Of a stretch of DNA of 64,000 nt, positions 34,407 to 43,626 are shown one piece after another. The translations under genes and the position numbers were made by a program. The stretch is from Bog-756 sp963699085 (GTDB lineage: Bacteria > Actinomycetota > Acidimicrobiia > Acidimicrobiales > RAAP-2), in the NCBI GenBank assembly GCA_963699085.1, contig CAVOTH010000002.1, positions 62,001 to 126,000 on the forward strand, read 5' to 3'. The notes beneath the pieces are model-generated. The model was not told where the DNA came from and searched no databases. It saw only the letters and a list, made by a program, of their open reading frames with translations. Position 1 is the stretch's first letter, and every line of letters starts with the position of its first letter.

Positions 34407-35600
34407 CTAGTTCATCAGGTCGGGAGCGACCTCCATGCCGGCTTTCCATACGGTCTTGGCGACGACCTTGGAGAAATCTGCACGGCTCGCATACTTCGAT
34501 CCGATCTCCCTTGTCTCCTCCAGGAGGCCATCGGAAAGAGTGGTGGCTTCCAGGCCCATCGCCAGGAAACGCTCGCTGGTCACACGGAGCTCGTTCTCCA
34601 CCGCCTCGTTGCGGGGATTCGGAAGGTAGGCGATCTCCGCGCCGGTCAGTTTCGAGACCAGTTCGGCGAGCTCCCGTATCTGGTAGGTCTCGGTCACCTG
34701 GTTGTAGATGGAGACCTGTTCGCCCTTGACCGGAGGGTTGCCAATGGCGATCTCGATGCAGCGCACCGTGTCACGGATGTGGATGAAGGCCCTCGTCTGT
34801 CCACCGGTGCCGTGGACGGTCAGCGGATGGCCGATCGCTGCCTGCATGATGAAGCGGTTGAGCACCGTCCCGTAATCGCCGTCGTAGTCGAAGCGATTGA
34901 TCAGCCGCTCATCCAGCGCCGTCTCGGCGGTCTGGGTGCCCCAGACGATGCCCTGGTGGAGGTCGGTGATCCGCACGCCGTCGTTCTTGGCGTAGAAGGC
35001 GAAGAGGAGCTGATCGAGCGTCTTGGTCAGGTGATAGACGGATCCCGGATTCGCCGGATGGAGGATCTCGCGCTCGAGCTGGCCCTCGGGTGTGGAGACC
35101 TGCACGGTCAGGTAGCCCTCGGGGATCGGTGCCGAGCCCGACCAGCCGTAGCCGTAGACGCCCATCGTCCCGAGGTGTACCACGGCAATGTCGAGCCCCG
35201 ACTCGACGATGGCGCACAGCAGGTTGTGGGTGCCGGTGACGTTGTTGTCGATGGTGTAGCGCTTGGTGATGGAGTCGCGCATCGAATACGGTGCCGCTCG
35301 CTGCTCGGCGAAGTGCACGACGGCGTCCGGTCGGGTGTCGTGCAGTAGGGCGACGAGTCGGTCGTAGTCCTGAGCGAGGTTGAGTTCGACGAAGTCGATC
35401 ACCTTGCCCGTGTGTTCGTGCCAGGCGGCCAGTCGCTCGTGGATCGGTCGGATGGGTGTCAGCGACTCGACTTCGAGTTGGACATCGATCATGCGCCGAC
35501 TCAAATTGTCGACGATGGTTACATCATGTCCGGCACGGGAAAGATGGAGCGTGGTCGGCCACCCGCAGAATCCGTCCCCCCCCAGCATGAGAATCTTCAC
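34407..35600 (-). CDS. sqdB: UDP-sulfoquinovose synthase
   Basis: A 397-residue extended SDR. ILMLGGDGFCGWPTTLHLS is the NAD site and matches the distinctive GGDGYCGW of plant SQD1/bacterial SqdB; DAVVHFAEQRAAPYSM, HLGTMGVYG, the YxxxK pair in YHLTKTLDQ, RITDLHQGIVWGT, YGTVLNRFIMQAAIGHPLTV and GGQTRAFIHIRDTV all correspond closely to SQD1. The enzyme converts UDP-glucose and sulfite to UDP-sulfoquinovose, the donor for sulfolipid or sulfonated glycans. The open frame starts at 35636, but GTG 35600 has GGAGGAGAG 4 bases ahead and starts at the Rossmann strand, so it is chosen. No sqdX-type glycosyltransferase is in the window; the following membrane protein is the only candidate partner. Confidence 0.85.
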   Translation of the reverse strand: MKILMLGGDGFCGWPTTLHLSRAGHDVTIVDNLSRRMIDVQLEVESLTPIRPIHERLAAWHEHTGKVIDFVELNLAQDYDRLVALLHDTRPDAVVHFAEQRAAPYSMRDSITKRYTIDNNVTGTHNLLCAIVESGLDIAVVHLGTMGVYGYGWSGSAPIPEGYLTVQVSTPEGQLEREILHPANPGSVYHLTKTLDQLLFAFYAKNDGVRITDLHQGIVWGTQTAETALDERLINRFDYDGDYGTVLNRFIMQAAIGHPLTVHGTGGQTRAFIHIRDTVRCIEIAIGNPPVKGEQVSIYNQVTETYQIRELAELVSKLTGAEIAYLPNPRNEAVENELRVTSERFLAMGLEATTLSDGLLEETREIGSKYASRADFSKVVAKTVWKAGMEVAPDLMN

Positions 35601-35653
35601 GTCGCTCTCCTCCTGCGAAGCCGCAACTATGGACATCAGTACTCAGAGGCGAC

Positions 35654-36322
35654 TTGATAGACACTATCCCTTGTCGGCGGCAATACGGAATTTTTACCGC
35701 ACAGCGTGAAGTTGCTGTCTCAGGCACCAGGGGCGACCGGTATGGCGAATGGGAAGGCAGATACAGTACTGACCTGATCTCCGCCCGCCGCCGGCAAACT
35801 GCCCTTCCTGACCCGGCCATCGCCGCTACCGCCATCGAGACAGCCCCGGGATGGTCCGGCGAACCGCCTCTGACGCCTTCGGAGGCACGTCCACGGCGCT
35901 TTCGAGCGGTCCTGAGTGTCACCGTCGCAGGGCTGCTCGTGACGGTGATCGCCGTCACGGCTACGTACCAACAACACGCCCGGGTTACACCCTCGCTCAC
36001 CTCGGCCCGGTCCGAGCTGAGCCGGGAGCTTGTCCAGTCGAGCGCTGACCAGAGCCAGCTGGATTCTACCGACGGACAGGTCGACGCGGCCGAGCGGTCC
36101 TTGGCCTCCGATACGGCTCTGCTGACCAAGGACCGGGCGCAGCTGGCGGACACCGAGGCACGCACGGATCTGCAGGGTGTCAACATCGCCGATCTCCACC
36201 TCTGCCTCGCCGGGGTGGAGCGGGCGCTCAATCAGTTCGCTCTCGGCGATCGCACCGGCGCGATCACCATCTTGGGCACGGTGACCAGTTCCTGTCGGGG
36301 AGCAGGGCCGGTCGGGACATGA
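35654..36322 (+). CDS. Single-pass membrane protein with coiled coil
   Basis: About 222 residues if the TTG at 35654 is the start; no in-frame ATG or GTG precedes the membrane helix, so the N-terminus is doubtful. A hydrophilic region is followed by one helix (RAVLSVTVAGLLVTVIAVTA, about 84-103) and a heptad-like segment (LTSARSELSRELVQSSADQS and onward) that should form a coiled coil outside the membrane, then a short tail with two cysteines. Its stop overlaps the start of the GH43-like gene (ATGA at 36319-36322). The two proteins share the same plan, helix plus coiled coil plus Cys tail, and look like paralogues at the N-terminus. Confidence 0.6.
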   Translation: MIDTIPCRRQYGIFTAQREVAVSGTRGDRYGEWEGRYSTDLISARRRQTALPDPAIAATAIETAPGWSGEPPLTPSEARPRRFRAVLSVTVAGLLVTVIAVTATYQQHARVTPSLTSARSELSRELVQSSADQSQLDSTDGQVDAAERSLASDTALLTKDRAQLADTEARTDLQGVNIADLHLCLAGVERALNQFALGDRTGAITILGTVTSSCRGAGPVGT

Positions 36323-37644
36323 GAGGCCGGAAGCCAGGATCGGCCCATGGCCGGAACCACCCGTCGATCGTTCTGGTTGCGGCGCTCGTCCTGATTGCCG
36401 CCGCCGCGGTCTATGACGCCGTCACCGTGTCAGCGGTGCATCGGGACCAGACGGCGCTCCGTTCGACCGATCGACAACTGGCTCTCGAACGGACGCAACT
36501 GTCCAGAGCCACCACCCGCCAGGCATCGGCAGCGGCGCGGCTCCGGTTGCTCCGACACGATGATGCACTCACCGTGAGCGAGCTCGACTCAACCGACCGG
36601 ACCATTGACACGTTGGTCCAGACCGCAAGCTCGGACTCCGCTGACATCTACTCACTCGACACCTGTCTGTCCGGTGTCTCGGACGCCAGCGCCGGCATCG
36701 ACGCTGCCAGTCCGACCGAGGTGCTTACGGCGATCACCGCGGTCTCCTCCACCTGCCTGTCGCTGGACGCCACATCCGCAGGACTCGTCTATCCGTTCAA
36801 TTTTCCCGACCCGTCCGTACTGCGAGTCGGCAGCGAGTACTACGCGTTCTCCACCAATGCCGTGGTCGGGAACGTCCAGGTCATCGCTTCGTCGAATCTC
36901 ACCCTGTGGACCCCGGTCGGTGACGCCCTTCCCCAACTTCCGAGCTGGGCGGTGGCCGGCAATACCTGGCACCCCGCCGTACTCCGGCGCGGCGGCACCT
37001 TCGTGCTCTACTTCGCCGTCGAGGACGCAGTGAGCGGTCAGGAGTGTGTGTCCGATGCGGTGTCCTCGCAACCACAGGGACCCTACCTCGACTCTTCGAC
37101 GGCACCTCTGGTCTGCCAGGTGAAGGACGGGGGATCGCTGGACCCGAGCCCGTACGTGAGTGCCGACGGTCAGCCGTATCTGGTGTGGAAGTCACAGGGC
37201 CTCGACGGTCAACCCCCCGCGCTCTGGTCACAGCGGCTGACTACGGCCGGCACCGCCCTGGTGGCCGGACCGCCGTCCGAGTTGCTCGCCCCCGATCAAC
37301 GGTGGGAGGCGGGCATCATCGAAGGACCGGACATGCTGGTCACCGGCAGCCACTATCTGCTTCTCTTCGGGGGGAACAACTGGCAGACGGCCCGATACGC
37401 CATCGGAGCCGCCACCTGCCTCGGCCCCCTCGGACCGTGCACGTCGTCGGCCGCCAACCCTGTAGTGGCGTCGGATCAGTCGATGCAGGGACCGGGTGGA
37501 CCGTCGCTGTTCACCGACACCCAGGGAAACCTGTGGTTGGCGTTCCACGCCTGGCTTCCGGGTGAGGTCGGGTATCCGAACGGGCGGGCACTGTTCCTCC
37601 GTCGGGTCGTTCTCACGGGAGATGGTCCCTCGGTCCTTCCCTGA
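36319..37644 (+). CDS. Membrane-anchored GH43-like five-bladed propeller protein
   Basis: A 441-residue protein. Residues 1-150 comprise a helix (IVLVAALVLIAAAAVYDAVT) and a coiled-coil stalk similar to the preceding gene product; residues about 155-441 match glycoside hydrolase clan GH-F (families 43/62). Candidate catalytic residues sit in PDPSVLRVGSEYYAF (D164), LDPSPYVSADGQPYL (D275) and IIEGPDM (E335); the GPGGPSLF and AFHAWLPGEVGYP strands are typical of the last blade. GH43 enzymes remove arabinose or xylose from glycans. Placement outside the membrane beside surface-polymer genes suggests trimming of a cell-surface glycan. Translationally coupled to the upstream gene by ATGA. Confidence 0.75.
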   Translation: MRGRKPGSAHGRNHPSIVLVAALVLIAAAAVYDAVTVSAVHRDQTALRSTDRQLALERTQLSRATTRQASAAARLRLLRHDDALTVSELDSTDRTIDTLVQTASSDSADIYSLDTCLSGVSDASAGIDAASPTEVLTAITAVSSTCLSLDATSAGLVYPFNFPDPSVLRVGSEYYAFSTNAVVGNVQVIASSNLTLWTPVGDALPQLPSWAVAGNTWHPAVLRRGGTFVLYFAVEDAVSGQECVSDAVSSQPQGPYLDSSTAPLVCQVKDGGSLDPSPYVSADGQPYLVWKSQGLDGQPPALWSQRLTTAGTALVAGPPSELLAPDQRWEAGIIEGPDMLVTGSHYLLLFGGNNWQTARYAIGAATCLGPLGPCTSSAANPVVASDQSMQGPGGPSLFTDTQGNLWLAFHAWLPGEVGYPNGRALFLRRVVLTGDGPSVLP

Positions 37645-37660
37645 CTCTTCAGGGGTCGAG

Positions 37661-37702
37661 TTTCGAGTGAGTTCATGGGTCAGATTTCGAATGAATCCGT
37701 GG
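37661..37702 (+). repeat. Two imperfect 18-base direct repeats upstream of the large secreted protein
   Basis: TTTCGAGTGAGTTCATGG (37661-37678) and TTTCGAATGAATCCGTGG (37685-37702) agree at 14 of 18 positions and are spaced 24 bases apart in the 190-base gap before ATG 37835. Possible tandem binding site; no factor assigned. Confidence 0.3.
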
Positions 37703-37834
37703 CGGTTCGCGACATAGAGATGAACTTTGCGGTACGTCGATGTGAACTCACCTCTATCGAGCCGGTCTGGGAGGTCTCCATTGATTCGCATGTGCTAGCT
37801 ATGGCCGAAATCGTTCCACGGCCGGAGGTTTTCC

Positions 37835-40800
37835 ATGTTCACTACCAACGCGACGCTTGAGCCACGCCGCATAGCGACCGCCCTGAGCGTTGTCGCTGTC
37901 TGTTTGGCGACAGTCATCGCACCGGTCGCCCTGGAGGGCACTCCGGCGTCGGCGGCGCCTCCGACAAGTGACGGTACGACCTTCGCCGTCGGCACGCCTT
38001 CGCTGGTGAGCATGTCCGACAACGGTTCGCTCCAAGCCCCCTGGGACAACTGGCAGGGTGACAGCGAGGCATCGCCGTGTACCTACAGCCAACTCTTCCC
38101 GACCTACGACCCGGGCGCCACGGGCTGCCCGACGACGACCGATACCAACGCCGATGTCCTCAACGAGCCGGTCACCAGTCCCAACTTCTCGGTCTATCCG
38201 GGAGCGAGCAGCGGTACCGATGGCGATGCGCCCTATCCTGACGGGTCTGTCGGGACGCCCGGACCCCTTGACGACTACTGCGGCTCAGGCGATGCGGGCG
38301 CCGAGACCAGTCCGATTTCGACGCCGTCGCGCCAGCCCACCGGTGAGGTACTTCCGATGGCGCCCTACTACTTCCCCCACATCGTGAGGAACGTGGACGG
38401 CTCGCTGACCGGCTACTTCGACTACCGCCCCAAGGACGCCGATGAGGCCATCGTCACCGCGCGTTCCACCGACAACGGCAAGGACTGGACCTACGAGGGC
38501 GAAGCCCTCGAACAGGACCACAGATACTGCCCGAGCGCCGACAACAACGATGACGGCGAAGGCCACCCGAACGTTCTGACGATCGGTTCGAACAGCTACC
38601 TGTACACGCTCCAGCGTGCCGGGGGCGACTATCCGGGTGTGGGTCTGATGGTGCACCCGGTCAACCCCAACGCCGCCAACCCGTTGAGCGGAGTGTCGAC
38701 CACCGAGCAGGTAGGCACCGACCCCGATTCGCCGGCCACGGCGGCGGCCACCATTATCCACGGCACGGCATCCGTCATCAATGTCGGGGCGACGGACTCG
38801 TCATACCTGGTCAACGGGGCACCGACCTCACCCGAGGAACTCGTGCCCGGACCCTTCGTCGATCTGACGCAGACGCCGTACGCCACCGCAGCCAACGTCA
38901 TCACCTGCACGGGTGTCACGGCCACCTCGCTGACCGGATGCACCACCCCTTCGGGCACGACGATCAACGTGTCCTCCGGCGACCTGATCGAACAGGTGCT
39001 GGCCAAGGTGGTCTCGGTCTCGGGGTCAATGCAGCGCCTTCAGGCCGGCCCCAACACCACCACCGGCGACGGCGGTACCGGTACGCTCACCGTCACACCG
39101 ACGAGCACGTTCACATCCTCGATCATCAACGCCAACGCGCCGAACCGCCTGTACACCGCCGACGATGCCGCGGGCCAGACCACCGACCTCGCCATCTACT
39201 GCAGCCAGTCGAACACCAGTGGCACCAAGCTCGAGGACTGCACCACAGGACCCGGTGGAACCCAGTTCGCCACGCTGAGCCCCGTTTCGGCCGATCCCCA
39301 GGTCGGTACCCCGATCCTGTCTGATCCCATCGTTCCCCAGACGGCACAGCAGACGAGCGGCCTCATCTCTCCCGACGGCATCGTGGGTGTTCTCCCCACC
39401 TATCCGGGAGCGCCAACCGGCTCGACGATCGTGATGTACACCGAGAAGGAACTCAACTACTTCGTTACCGGTACAACGACGAACAGCACTGCGGTGGCAT
39501 TCTCGTCGAGCACCCCGACCACGATCGCCTTCAACCCCTCGACATACGAGTCGGTCGACCTTCCGGCAACCATCTCGCCCAGCCAGCCCGTCACCTTGGA
39601 GATGGGCGCCACCAACACCGCCGTCGGCGGTACCCCGACCGCTCCCAACGTCGGTTCCATCATCCCGGTGACCTGCACCGGGCTGACCAACGTGAACGGG
39701 ACCCCGGGCACCGCGGCTGTGGACTCCTTCGCCGGCTGCACGGTTCCCTCAGCGGACAACGGCATGACCTACAGCCCGACCGCCATGATCGGAACGGCGG
39801 CGGCGGCCACCGTCCCCGAGGCGACACTCGCCCTCACCGGTGAGGGTTCCACCAAGTCCACCGCCGCCGCCAAGCTGTGGAAGAACAACGAGGACCTCGA
39901 GATCCTGCGGGTGGCGTACACCTACGACGGCATTACCTTCTCGTCCACCGGCCTCGCCAATGGCGGCGTCATCAGCGGTGCCAGTAACGGTGACAGCTCG
40001 TCGTTCAATCCGTCGGCTCCGTCGTCCGACAACTACACGGGTTCGCAGTACACAGACCTGACCAATCCTGAGCAGACCACCTCACCTTCCAATCTCAACG
40101 CCTACGGGGCAGCCGGAACCACCGACGCCTCGGAAATGCGCTGGATCGGCTCCACCGGCACGATCATCACCAACCCCGATGGCTCGATCGGCCTGTTCAT
40201 CAACGGTGCCTTCGCCGCCGACGGCGACAGCGATGCCTTCAATCAGGTCTTCTACTCGTCATCGACCGACGGCCAGAACTGGACGCCACCGGTCTCGGTG
40301 GTGAGCACCGACTACACCTTCCAGGCGTCGATCAACCAAGAGGCCAATCCCTCTTCTTCTCTCGGGATCAGCGCGTACTACTCGGGTCGCGCCTACAACC
40401 CGACGGTCGTCCCCAACTCCGACGGCACATTGACCATGCTGTTCTCCGGCTATCGCACGCCGAGCAACGAGACTGCGGGAAGTCCGGGACTCGGTACCGG
40501 CTCTTCGACCTACTCGCCGGGGCCAAACGATCCCAACCTGTATCGAACCATCCTGGAGACCACGCTCACCCCGATCTCCACGTCACCCGGCGGCACCTCC
40601 ACGACCGTGACATCGAATCCGGCGGTTCCTGTGGTGGGCCAATCGGTGAGCTACACGGCCAGTGTCTCCTCGACGGCTTCCGGGACGATCCTGCCCACTG
40701 GGACCGTGACATTTTCCGATGCCAACGGGACCCTGTGCGGCGGTGCCGTCACTCTGAACCCGGCCGACACCGCCACCTGCACCACCACCTTCGATGGCAA

Positions 40801-43606
40801 CGCCGTCGCTGCGTCCTACTCGAGTGACGCAAACTATGCCGCGTCCAATGGTTCGCTCGACTTCGCTCCGGGGGCACCTGGCTCGGTGACCGCCTCGCCA
40901 GGTAGTGGCATCGCCGTAGTCGGCTGGTCACCTCCGGCCACTACCGGTGGGTCCAGTGTGACCGGGTACTCCGTTACCGACGGGCAGGGCGACTCCTGTG
41001 TGGCGGGCGGCTCGGCCGATAGTTGCGAGATCGAAGGGCTCGACAACGGCACCAGTTACACCTTCACCGCTACGGCCACAAATGCCGTCGGGACCTCGGT
41101 GGCGTCGACAGGCGTGACCGTCACCCCCGGTGCCACCGAGCAGGCTTTCCCCACATCCGGCACTGTCTCCGTAGCCGGCTCGGATGGCTTCACCGATCAG
41201 CTCGATACGGTCAACGAGATCAGCCCGATCACCTACGTCACCTCCACGTCGGCACCGGGTATCTCGGTATCGCCGTCCGGCGGCATCTCGGTGACTTCCA
41301 CGCTCCCGGCCGGCTCGTATTCCGTAGTGGGCGAAAGTTCCGATGACTATGGGGATTCCGCCCCGTGGAATTACACGCTGACGGTCAACCAGCAGACTCC
41401 TTCGACGCCGATGATCTCCGACCTTCCCGGCTCCGGCACCTACGGCGGGGACTTCGATGCCACGGTGGCCACCACCGGGGACGGAGCCACGTCGGTCACC
41501 ACGTCGACCCCGTCGGTCTGCACGGTGTCGGGTTCTGTCGTGACCTATGTCGGTGAGGGGTCGTGCACCTTGGATGCCCATGTGGCCGCAGGCACGGACT
41601 ACAGCGGCGCTGACGGGCCCGACCAGTCGGTGACAGTCACCCAGGCGGACTCCACCACCGCCATCACCTCCACCACCGCCAGTCCGGTGGTGGGCCAGCC
41701 GATCAGCATCGGTGTGAGTGTAGGGGCCGTGGCTCCTGGTGGACCGGCCGTTCCGACCGGCACGGTGACCGTCTCCGACGGACTCCTCAACACCTGCACC
41801 GCCACTCTGGACGGGTCCGGCAACGGGTCGTGCTCGATCACCGAGCCGATGACCGGACCGACGGCCTTCACCGCCACCTACTCCGGTGACGGTAACTACA
41901 ACCCGTCGTCGACGATCGGTGGGACATCGGTAACGGTCAACCCGGAGACTCCGTCGACGCCGATGATCTCTGACCTTCCCGGTTCCGGCACCTACGGCGG
42001 GGACTTCGATGCCACGGTGGCCACCACCGGGGACGGAGCCACGTCGGTCACCACGTCGACCCCGTCGGTCTGCACGGTGTCGGGTTCTGTCGTGACCTAT
42101 GTCGGTGAGGGGTCGTGCACCTTGGATGCCCATGTGGCCGCAGGCACGGACTACAGCGGCGCTGACGGGCCCGACCAGTCGGTGACAGTCACCCAGGCGG
42201 ACTCCACCACCGCCATCACCTCCACCACCGCCAGTCCGGTGGTGGGCCAGCCGATCAGCATCGGTGTGAGTGTAGGGGCCGTGGCTCCTGGTGGACCGGC
42301 CGTTCCGACCGGCACGGTGACCGTCTCCGACGGACTCCTCAACACCTGCACCGCCACTCTGGACGGGTCCGGCAACGGGTCGTGCTCGATCACCGAGCCG
42401 ATGACCGGACCGACGGTCTTCACCGCCACCTACTCCGGTGACGGTAACTACAACCCGTCGTCGACCGGCGCCGGGACTTCGGTGACAGTGGGTCCGGGTG
42501 ACCCCGGCGTGCCCACCGGAGTCACGGCGGTGCCCGGCAATGGCCAGGCCACCGTGAGCTGGACTGCTCCGAGTGACGACGGCGGCTCACCCATCACCAG
42601 CTATTCGATCGGCGTGACTCCGACGGGCGGACCCACCGTGACCTACGTCGACAGCTCGGGTGTCCTCCATGTCCAGGGCGACTCGGTCCAGACCACCTTC
42701 GGGGGTCTCACCAACGGGGTGTCCTACACATTCACCGTGGCCGCAACCACCACCGGGGGGACCAGTGCCGCTTCCGATGCGTCGGCCGCGGTGGCGCCTT
42801 CGGCCCAAGACGCCTTGGTCACCTCGTCCGACGTTGGTGCGTTCGTTCCGGGCCGGAGCTTCTCCATTCCCTTGACCGCCACGGGCCCCACCGCTCCGAC
42901 CAAGGCGTCTGCCGCGTGGTTCTCTGCGGTCGGGCTGCCGGCAGGAGTGACGATCGTCCCCGCTACCGGGAAGAAGGCCGACACAGCAGCCATCGAGGGA
43001 ACTGCCCAGTACGCCGGTGGTGCCCTCTCCGTCCTGGTGAGTGCCTCCAACGCCCCGGGGACCGAGACCACCCAGCTCGTCAACATCTACCCGTTGACGT
43101 GGACCTCGCTGCCCACCGCGGTCACCCTCGTAGCCGGTAGCCCGGGTTCATTCACTGGGACCGTTTCCGACCCCGATGCGACGGTCACCCATTCGACGCT
43201 GCCCGCCGGTTGTGTCGCCACCGCCACCGGTTCGATGGCGGTGACCAATTGCCTCCCGACATCGGGACGGGCGAAGCCCTATCCGGTCAAGTTCACCGCC
43301 ACCGACGGGAAGCTGAAGGTCACCGCCACCGTCGAAATCACCATCGACCAGGCACCGGCTCTCACGGCAACCCCATCCTCGGTCACGGTCACCGCCGGCA
43401 AAGCGGTGTCCGTCGCACTGGCGACGACGGGATTTCCGGCGCCGACCGTGACTCTGACCGGGGCGCCGTCGTGGCTGACGGTGACGTCGAAGAAGCTGAC
43501 AGGTACCACGCCGACCGGTGGAGGTTCCTGGACGTTCACGGTGAACGCATCCAACGGGGTGGGCACCGAGGCCAGCCAGACGATCACGATCACGGCGACG
43601 ACATAG
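37835..43606 (+). CDS. Giant secreted multidomain protein (sialidase-like N-terminus, Ig/FN3 repeats)
   Basis: 1923 residues. GGAGG lies 7 bases before ATG 37835. A signal peptide (about 1-40, ALSVVAVCLATVIAPVALEG, ending near ASAAP) is followed by a large N-terminal region to about 910. That region contains bacterial neuraminidase/BNR-like strands, ARSTDNGKDWTYEGEAL and YSSSTDGQNWTPPVS, and FPHIVRNVDGSLTGYF. Residues about 920-1010 are a bacterial Ig-like module, 1015-1095 an FN3-like module, then two nearly identical 184-residue blocks (about 1188-1544), another FN3 (VPGNGQATVSWTAPSDDGG) and two or three Ig-like C-terminal modules. No sortase signal or C-terminal helix is seen. Glycan binding or hydrolysis and adhesion are inferred; catalytic residues cannot be assigned. 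Confidence 0.75.
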   Translation: MFTTNATLEPRRIATALSVVAVCLATVIAPVALEGTPASAAPPTSDGTTFAVGTPSLVSMSDNGSLQAPWDNWQGDSEASPCTYSQLFPTYDPGATGCPTTTDTNADVLNEPVTSPNFSVYPGASSGTDGDAPYPDGSVGTPGPLDDYCGSGDAGAETSPISTPSRQPTGEVLPMAPYYFPHIVRNVDGSLTGYFDYRPKDADEAIVTARSTDNGKDWTYEGEALEQDHRYCPSADNNDDGEGHPNVLTIGSNSYLYTLQRAGGDYPGVGLMVHPVNPNAANPLSGVSTTEQVGTDPDSPATAAATIIHGTASVINVGATDSSYLVNGAPTSPEELVPGPFVDLTQTPYATAANVITCTGVTATSLTGCTTPSGTTINVSSGDLIEQVLAKVVSVSGSMQRLQAGPNTTTGDGGTGTLTVTPTSTFTSSIINANAPNRLYTADDAAGQTTDLAIYCSQSNTSGTKLEDCTTGPGGTQFATLSPVSADPQVGTPILSDPIVPQTAQQTSGLISPDGIVGVLPTYPGAPTGSTIVMYTEKELNYFVTGTTTNSTAVAFSSSTPTTIAFNPSTYESVDLPATISPSQPVTLEMGATNTAVGGTPTAPNVGSIIPVTCTGLTNVNGTPGTAAVDSFAGCTVPSADNGMTYSPTAMIGTAAAATVPEATLALTGEGSTKSTAAAKLWKNNEDLEILRVAYTYDGITFSSTGLANGGVISGASNGDSSSFNPSAPSSDNYTGSQYTDLTNPEQTTSPSNLNAYGAAGTTDASEMRWIGSTGTIITNPDGSIGLFINGAFAADGDSDAFNQVFYSSSTDGQNWTPPVSVVSTDYTFQASINQEANPSSSLGISAYYSGRAYNPTVVPNSDGTLTMLFSGYRTPSNETAGSPGLGTGSSTYSPGPNDPNLYRTILETTLTPISTSPGGTSTTVTSNPAVPVVGQSVSYTASVSSTASGTILPTGTVTFSDANGTLCGGAVTLNPADTATCTTTFDGNAVAASYSSDANYAASNGSLDFAPGAPGSVTASPGSGIAVVGWSPPATTGGSSVTGYSVTDGQGDSCVAGGSADSCEIEGLDNGTSYTFTATATNAVGTSVASTGVTVTPGATEQAFPTSGTVSVAGSDGFTDQLDTVNEISPITYVTSTSAPGISVSPSGGISVTSTLPAGSYSVVGESSDDYGDSAPWNYTLTVNQQTPSTPMISDLPGSGTYGGDFDATVATTGDGATSVTTSTPSVCTVSGSVVTYVGEGSCTLDAHVAAGTDYSGADGPDQSVTVTQADSTTAITSTTASPVVGQPISIGVSVGAVAPGGPAVPTGTVTVSDGLLNTCTATLDGSGNGSCSITEPMTGPTAFTATYSGDGNYNPSSTIGGTSVTVNPETPSTPMISDLPGSGTYGGDFDATVATTGDGATSVTTSTPSVCTVSGSVVTYVGEGSCTLDAHVAAGTDYSGADGPDQSVTVTQADSTTAITSTTASPVVGQPISIGVSVGAVAPGGPAVPTGTVTVSDGLLNTCTATLDGSGNGSCSITEPMTGPTVFTATYSGDGNYNPSSTGAGTSVTVGPGDPGVPTGVTAVPGNGQATVSWTAPSDDGGSPITSYSIGVTPTGGPTVTYVDSSGVLHVQGDSVQTTFGGLTNGVSYTFTVAATTTGGTSAASDASAAVAPSAQDALVTSSDVGAFVPGRSFSIPLTATGPTAPTKASAAWFSAVGLPAGVTIVPATGKKADTAAIEGTAQYAGGALSVLVSASNAPGTETTQLVNIYPLTWTSLPTAVTLVAGSPGSFTGTVSDPDATVTHSTLPAGCVATATGSMAVTNCLPTSGRAKPYPVKFTATDGKLKVTATVEITIDQAPALTATPSSVTVTAGKAVSVALATTGFPAPTVTLTGAPSWLTVTSKKLTGTTPTGGGSWTFTVNASNGVGTEASQTITITATT
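41396..42466 (+). repeat. Near-identical 552-bp tandem duplication inside the secreted protein
   Basis: The copy starting near 41396 is repeated 552 bases (184 codons) later, starting near 41948. The copies differ at only a handful of positions, for example CTCCGACC/CTCTGACC, GGCTCCGG/GGTTCCGG and ACGGCC/ACGGTC, and diverge after CCGTCGTCGAC (41914 and 42466). Such identity implies recent duplication or gene conversion. Because it keeps frame, copy number can change without breaking the gene. Confidence 0.9.
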
Positions 43607-43610
43607 GGAT

Positions 43611-43625
43611 GGGCGTCTGCCGCCC
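43611..43625. terminator. Short hairpin between convergent genes
   Basis: GGGCG and CGCCC form a 5-bp stem with a 5-base loop in the 20-base gap between the giant protein stop and the DUF1275 stop. Weak, bidirectional. Confidence 0.35.
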
Positions 43626-43626
43626 C

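Noticed and set aside
41396..42466. CRISPR-like repeat array
   Set aside because: The two long repeats are in-frame protein modules without short spacers, and no cas genes are nearby.
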